Below, in pieces: positions 59,941 through 64,000 of a stretch of DNA of 64,000 bases. The notes under the pieces are model-generated. The model did no database searches and had not been told where the DNA came from. It saw nothing but the letters and a program-made list of their open reading frames with translations. The stretch is from assembly GCF_918741285.1 (NCBI RefSeq), contig NZ_CAKKNC010000001.1:372001-436000 (forward strand), written 5' to 3'. Both the position numbers and the translations under genes were made by a program. Source of the DNA: Sphingobium sp. CECT 9361. Lineage in GTDB: Bacteria; Pseudomonadota; Alphaproteobacteria; Sphingomonadales; Sphingomonadaceae. The stretch's first letter is position 1. The number at the start of each line of letters is the position of its first letter.

Positions 59941-61202
59941 AGGATCGCCTTGTATACAGCGGCGGCAACGCCGGTCTGCCACGGGATCGTTTCGGCAGGC
60001 ATGTAATTGGCAAAGCCCCCTGCGCGAATTTTGCGCACCGGATCGGCAAAGCCTACCGTGCCTGCCGCACCTGCCCAGCCATAGCTGCCGGCACCGACGC
60101 CGGTGAGCGTCACGCGCCCGCCCGCGCCAAAGCCGCGCCCGTCCAGCAGCGGTACATTGGTCGGTACGGCGGGGGGCAAGAGGTTGGACATGCCCAGTTG
60201 CACCATCTGCGGCGGCATGATCCGTGCGCCGTCCAGCGTGCCGCCGCCCACCAGCATGGCGAGGAAGCGGTCATAATCGCGCGCGCTGGAAATCAGGCCC
60301 GCGCCGCCGAAGGGGAAGGGGGAAGGATCGAGGAATACCGATGCCGCGCCGGTGTCCACGGGCAGGGTGAGCGGCCCGGCGTGATAATAATTGGTGGCGA
60401 GGCGTCCGGCATTTTCCGGGGCGACCTGAAATCCGGTGCTGTTCATTTTGAGCGGAGTGAAAAGGCGGTCCTGCAGAAAGTGGTCGAAGGGCTGGCCCGA
60501 TGCAACTTCGATCACGCGGCCCAGTACGTCGAGACCGACCGAATAGCTCCATTTGGTGCCCGGCTCCGCGATCAGCGGCAAGGTGGCGAGGCGGTCGGCA
60601 AAATCCTTGAGCGACGGCGCGTGGACCATCGGCGGCTGGCCGGGCAACGGCGCGCGCGACGCGATGAAGGCGTAGAGGCCAAGGCGCTGATATTCGGCGA
60701 GCAACGGCCCCTTGGTGATGATCGAATAGCCAAGGCCTGCGGTGTGCGTCATCAGATGGCGCACGGTGATCGCGGTCTTTGCGGGAACGGCGTCGAGGCT
60801 GGTGTCAGGGCTGGTCAATACCTGCATCGACGCGAAGCCGGGGATGAAATCGGATATCGGCTGATCCAGTTTCAGCTTGCCTTCGCCGATCAGGATCATC
60901 GCGGCCATGCCGGTGATCGGCTTGGTCATGGAATAGATGCGCCAGAGCGTATCGGCATCGGCAGGCGTGGCCGAATCGCTGGCGATGGTGCCGCCGGTCA
61001 GGAAATCCGGGGCGGCGGTGCCTTTGCCCACGGCGATGACGCTGCCGGGGAATTTCTTTTCCGCGATATACCCGTCGATCAGGACCTGAAGCCCTTCCCA
61101 CTGCGGCGTCCGCGCCCAGGCGGGAAAGGGGAAGGCCGCACCCGCACCCAGCAGGGCCGCGCCGCGCAGGAGGCTGCGGCGGTCCAGAATCGTCATGGTC
61201 AT
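59937..61202 (-). CDS. serine hydrolase (class C beta-lactamase/esterase family), Tat-exported
   Basis: 421 residues. The N-terminus DRRSLLRGAALLGAGAAF has a twin-arginine signal. The active-site SxxK is YSMTK, and the Tyr motif is KWSYSVGLDVLG. This family includes esterases, beta-lactamases and D-aminopeptidases; substrate is unknown. The ATG at 61202 overlaps the mutY stop (ATGA), with GAGG seven bases upstream. Confidence 0.9.
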   Translation of the reverse strand: MTMTILDRRSLLRGAALLGAGAAFPFPAWARTPQWEGLQVLIDGYIAEKKFPGSVIAVGKGTAAPDFLTGGTIASDSATPADADTLWRIYSMTKPITGMAAMILIGEGKLKLDQPISDFIPGFASMQVLTSPDTSLDAVPAKTAITVRHLMTHTAGLGYSIITKGPLLAEYQRLGLYAFIASRAPLPGQPPMVHAPSLKDFADRLATLPLIAEPGTKWSYSVGLDVLGRVIEVASGQPFDHFLQDRLFTPLKMNSTGFQVAPENAGRLATNYYHAGPLTLPVDTGAASVFLDPSPFPFGGAGLISSARDYDRFLAMLVGGGTLDGARIMPPQMVQLGMSNLLPPAVPTNVPLLDGRGFGAGGRVTLTGVGAGSYGWAGAAGTVGFADPVRKIRAGGFANYMPAETIPWQTGVAAAVYKAIL

Positions 61203-62251
61203 AAGGCATCCTCTTTCTTCGATACGGCGTCGGCGACCTTTGCGAACAGCGTCGGCAGGCCCGCATCGGCCATGCGTGCTATGGGCCACCATTCCCCGTC
61301 TTGGTGGTCCATGCAATCGCTATCTATCGCGCCGATGTGAACGGTGAGCGACAGGGCGAAATGCGTGAAGACATGGGCGACGGGCGCGGGCAACGCCGTC
61401 CAACATGCGTCGGCGGGCGGCGCGGGATCGGGGGCAGCGGACCAGTCCGACGTCGGCAGGCCACGCATCCCGCCGAGCAAGCCTTTGTCCGGTCGCCGTT
61501 CCAGCCAGACATGATCGTCGCGGACGATCCACCAGACATGGCCGCTGCGTTGCGGTTTCGCCTTCTTCGCGGCTTTGCGGGGATAGGCGGCGGGATCGGC
61601 GGTGCGAAAGGCCGCGCAATCCTCGCGCAGCGGGCAGATGCCACAGGCGGGGTTGCGGGAGGTGCAGACGGTCGCACCCAGGTCCATCATCGCCTGCGCA
61701 AAGTCTCCGGCGCGGGTGGTGGGGGTGAGTGTGTCGGCCTTGGCGCGGATTTCGGGGCGCGCGGCGGGGAGCGGGGTTTCGAGCGCGAACAGGCGCGCGA
61801 CGACTCGTTCGACATTGGCGTCCACGACCACGGCGCGCTGGCCGAAGGCAATCGCGGCGACGGCTGCGGCAGTGTAGGCGCCCACGCCGGGGAGCTTCAG
61901 CAGATCGGCTTCGGTTGTCGGGAAAGCGCCGCCCCAATCGCTGACCACTGCGCGGGCGCAGGCGAGGAGGTTGCGGGCGCGGGCATAATAGCCAAGGCCC
62001 GCCCATGCACTCATCAGGTCGGCATCGGGCGCAGCGGCCAGATCGGCCACGGTGGGCCAGCGCGCGGTGAATTTTTCGAAATAGGGGATGACGGCGGCGA
62101 CGGTCGTCTGCTGCAGCATCACTTCGGACAGCCAGACGCGGTAGGGATCGGCGGCGTTCGCACCGGGCGGGGCGCGCCACGGCAACCGTCGGGCGTGGCG
62201 GTCATAATGGGCAAGCAGGCGGCTGGCGACCGATGAACTCTCGACGGGCAT
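61199..62251 (-). CDS. mutY: A/G-specific adenine glycosylase MutY
   Basis: A 350-residue repair enzyme that removes adenine opposite 8-oxoguanine. The helix-hairpin-helix/GPD region is LPGVGAYTAAAVAAIAFGQ with the catalytic Asp in VVVDANVERV. The Fe-S ligands follow the C-x6-C-x2-C-x5-C pattern in CTSRNPACGICPLREDC. A C-terminal Nudix-like 8-oxoG-recognition domain is present. It is the first gene of a four-gene overlapping operon and is divergent from the DUF721 gene by only 26 bases. Confidence 0.96.
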   Translation of the reverse strand: MPVESSSVASRLLAHYDRHARRLPWRAPPGANAADPYRVWLSEVMLQQTTVAAVIPYFEKFTARWPTVADLAAAPDADLMSAWAGLGYYARARNLLACARAVVSDWGGAFPTTEADLLKLPGVGAYTAAAVAAIAFGQRAVVVDANVERVVARLFALETPLPAARPEIRAKADTLTPTTRAGDFAQAMMDLGATVCTSRNPACGICPLREDCAAFRTADPAAYPRKAAKKAKPQRSGHVWWIVRDDHVWLERRPDKGLLGGMRGLPTSDWSAAPDPAPPADACWTALPAPVAHVFTHFALSLTVHIGAIDSDCMDHQDGEWWPIARMADAGLPTLFAKVADAVSKKEDAL

Positions 62252-62277
62252 GGGCGGGCTATGCCATTAAGCGCGCG

Positions 62278-62853
62278 ATGACGGAACGCTCTGATCCTCC
62301 TGCGGCCAAACAAAAAGCTGCGCCGAAGAAGTCGGCCCCCAAAGCGGCACCCAAACCTGCGGACGAACGCCCGCGGATCAACGGGTCGCGTGCGATTGCG
62401 GACCTGATGCCGGACATCGGTCGCGCCGCGTTCCGCAAGTTCGGCTTTGTGCAATCGAGCATCGTGACGCGCTGGGGCGATATCGTCGGCGCGCATTATG
62501 CCGACATCAGCGCGCCCGACTCGATCAAGTTTCCGGTGGGGAAAAAAGCGGGCGGCACCTTGTCGCTGACTGTCTCCAGCGGCCATGCGACGATGCTGCA
62601 GCATGTGCTGCCCGACATCATCGAGCGAGTGAACCGCTTCTTTGGTTACGCGGCGATTGCCAAGGTGACGATGCGGCAAGGGCATGTCGAACCGAAGACG
62701 CCGCTGCGCACGCCGCCGCCCAAAAATCTGCGGCCCATACCGGTCGAACTGGGCGACTCGCTGCGCGATATCGGCGATCCCGAATTGCGCGCAGTGCTCG
62801 AATCGCTGGCGCAGGGGCTTGCCAATTCCAGCGGATTGCCCAAGATCAGTTGA
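62278..62853 (+). CDS. DUF721 (DciA-like) protein
   Basis: 191 residues. A basic, Ala/Lys/Pro-rich N-terminus (about 1-40) precedes the DUF721 core: FVQSSIVTRWGDIVGAHYAD, LSLTVSSGHATMLQHVLPDI and INR-like IERVNRFFGYAAIAKVTMRQ. Members named DciA load the replicative helicase DnaB in bacteria that lack DnaC. Whether this one does so is an inference. Divergent from mutY with a 26-base gap. Confidence 0.85.
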   Translation: MTERSDPPAAKQKAAPKKSAPKAAPKPADERPRINGSRAIADLMPDIGRAAFRKFGFVQSSIVTRWGDIVGAHYADISAPDSIKFPVGKKAGGTLSLTVSSGHATMLQHVLPDIIERVNRFFGYAAIAKVTMRQGHVEPKTPLRTPPPKNLRPIPVELGDSLRDIGDPELRAVLESLAQGLANSSGLPKIS

Positions 62854-62876
62854 TCCTTCCCTATCGAGATTGATTC

Positions 62877-63560
62877 ATGAAAAAACGCGCATCGGTGCTT
62901 GGCCTGCTCGCCCTTATTCCCGCCACCGCCTTTGCCGCGAAGGCCGTGGACTGGACGACGCGCGTTACGCTGTCTCCGGCAGGGGGCTATATGATGGGCA
63001 ACCCCGCCGCGCCGACCAAGATCGTGGAATATATCAGCTATACGTGCAGCCATTGCGCGCATTTCGTGGCGGAGGCTTCCGCGCCGCTGAAGGCCGGTTG
63101 GGTGAAGACCGGCAAAGCGAGCGTCGAAGTGCGCAATGCGGTGCGCGACCGCTATGATCTGACGGCGGCGTTGCTGGCGCGGTGCGGGGGACCGGCGCGC
63201 TTCTATGGCAATCATGAAGCGCTGTTTGCCAATCAGGGGGCGTGGATAGCCGAAGTGGAAGCCTTTGACGCTGCCAAAACGGAGCCGCCGGCGAAGCAGT
63301 CGCCTGCCGCCGTGCTGCAGGAGATCGGCAAGAAGACAGGGCTGTATACGCTGATGGGCAAGCGCGGCTTTACGCCGCAGCAGCTCGACGCCTGCGTCGC
63401 CAGTCCGGCCGCGCTCAAGCAGGTTACGGGCATGACCGAGGAAGCGTGGAAAACGTTGAAGATCACTGGCACGCCCAGCTTTTCGGTGAACGGCAAGCTG
63501 CTCACCAGCACATCGACCTGGGACACGCTGCGCGCTGCATTGCCCGCCGGGACCAAGTGA
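62877..63560 (+). CDS. periplasmic DsbA-family thiol-disulfide protein
   Basis: 227 residues. A signal peptide (LGLLALIPATAFAAKA) precedes a thioredoxin fold with an inserted helical domain. The active site is CSHC in YISYTCSHCAHF and the cis-Pro loop is GTPSFSVNG. It probably oxidises or isomerises cysteines of exported proteins. It is 23 bases after the DUF721 gene and is followed by a paralogue, so a tandem duplication is likely. Confidence 0.92.
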   Translation: MKKRASVLGLLALIPATAFAAKAVDWTTRVTLSPAGGYMMGNPAAPTKIVEYISYTCSHCAHFVAEASAPLKAGWVKTGKASVEVRNAVRDRYDLTAALLARCGGPARFYGNHEALFANQGAWIAEVEAFDAAKTEPPAKQSPAAVLQEIGKKTGLYTLMGKRGFTPQQLDACVASPAALKQVTGMTEEAWKTLKITGTPSFSVNGKLLTSTSTWDTLRAALPAGTK

Positions 63561-63606
63561 ATTAAACCCGCGCCGATATTGCCCCCAAATGACGGAAACG
63601 CTTCGC

Positions 63607-64000
63607 ATGAAATTTCTGACCGGTCTCGCAACTGCCGCCCTGGCCCTCTCCCTCGCCGCCTGTAGCGAAAAGGACGCGGGCAATGCTTCCGCACCGTCCG
63701 GTGCGCCGGTTGCCACGGTCGCTGCGCCTGCCGGAACGACATGGGCCGATACGGTTGCGACCACGCCCGAAGGCGGATTCGTGATGGGCAATCCCAATGC
63801 GAAGGTGAAGGTCATCGAATTCGCATCCTACACCTGCAGCCATTGCGCGGAGTTCTCCGAGAAGTCGTCGGAGGAAATCCGCAATCTAGTGAACACCGGC
63901 AAGATGAGCTTTGAATCGCGCAATTATGTGCGCGATCCGCTGGACATGACGATGGCGCTGCTGGCGCGCTGCGGTGGCACCGGCCCCTATTTCCCGCTGT
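63607..64000 (+). CDS. DsbA-family thiol protein, lipoprotein (cut by window edge)
   Basis: About 131 residues are present and the gene continues past base 64000. A lipobox (LALSLAACSE) and an Ala/Pro-rich linker precede a thioredoxin fold with active site CSHC in FASYTCSHCAEF, very similar to the preceding protein around the GGFVMGNPNAKVKVIEF block. The ATG at 63607 was chosen; an in-frame ATG at 63589 would add six residues. It appears to be the membrane-tethered member of the tandem pair. Confidence 0.9.
   Translation, partial: MKFLTGLATAALALSLAACSEKDAGNASAPSGAPVATVAAPAGTTWADTVATTPEGGFVMGNPNAKVKVIEFASYTCSHCAEFSEKSSEEIRNLVNTGKMSFESRNYVRDPLDMTMALLARCGGTGPYFPL

Overview
The window is a gene-dense, high-GC chromosomal segment of an alphaproteobacterium, most likely a sphingomonad (Sphingomonadaceae or Erythrobacteraceae). 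The grounds are the crtY-crtI / crtB carotenoid genes, an Rrf2-sufBCDS-DUF59-sufA cluster, GapR (DUF2312), DUF1244, an Atm1-type exporter, an alphaproteobacterial-type GTTC-N7-GTTC LexA-like box, and many dispersed palindromic intergenic repeats. No rRNA, tRNA, CRISPR array, transposase or phage structural gene was found. About 66 protein genes are called, several of them too short for routine ORF calling.

Layout. 1-1365: start of a gamma-glutamyltransferase gene (cut by the window edge) behind pyrD, both on the minus strand. 1366-8496: a candidate small RNA with a strong terminator, an AraC-type regulator, then the Fe-S assembly operon (Rrf2 regulator, sufB, C, D, S, DUF59, sufA) with a palindromic operator in front. 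8493-18981: a lipoprotein subtilisin with a barrel-like C-terminus, a HAD nucleotidase, dapD, a membrane-anchored TPR regulator, an Atm1-type exporter, recQ, a DUF442-type phosphatase-like protein and a 44-residue membrane protein. 18982-23889: a 750-base gap with an orphan promoter, a small outer-membrane barrel, the nitrogen module glnK-amtB behind a sigma-54 promoter, and tldD. 24094-25858: a two-gene cassette (71-residue protein plus a FIST-like protein) bounded by two copies of the 3' end of a zinc-ribbon gene. 25960-38641: an orphan ABC ATPase, nadB, a 57-residue membrane protein, a hydrolase, a beta-lactamase-like protein, polA, pheA, cytochrome c, an M14 peptidase and a lipoprotein. 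38829-45596: rpmJ, a HAD protein, pyk, DUF1244, gapR, a parDE toxin-antitoxin pair, an AT-richer patch with a LexA-like box and two small genes, and thiC under a TPP riboswitch. 45650-54391: membrane and outer-membrane proteins, a sterol-desaturase-type hydroxylase, the dmeR-dmeF metal efflux pair, and the carotenoid cluster crtY-crtI-LOG-crtB. 54544-64000: an inositol-monophosphatase-type enzyme, pmbA, an amino acid permease, the overlapping mutY / serine hydrolase / nudC / TonB-like operon, a DUF721 (DciA-like) gene and two tandem DsbA-type thiol proteins, the second cut by the window edge.

How the genes fit together. The suf operon supplies Fe-S clusters needed by enzymes seen here such as ThiC and MutY. 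GlnK gates AmtB. TldD and PmbA, which act together in other bacteria, are encoded about 31 kb apart. CrtB, CrtI and CrtY together make beta-carotene from geranylgeranyl diphosphate.

Most unusual points: the FIST-like cassette sitting between duplicated gene ends like an integrated element; phytoene synthase extended by about 107 residues that resemble a DUF1493 domain, joined exactly at its normal C-terminus; and dispersed palindromic repeats that appear to supply, and could mask, the ribosome binding sites of sufD and crtB.
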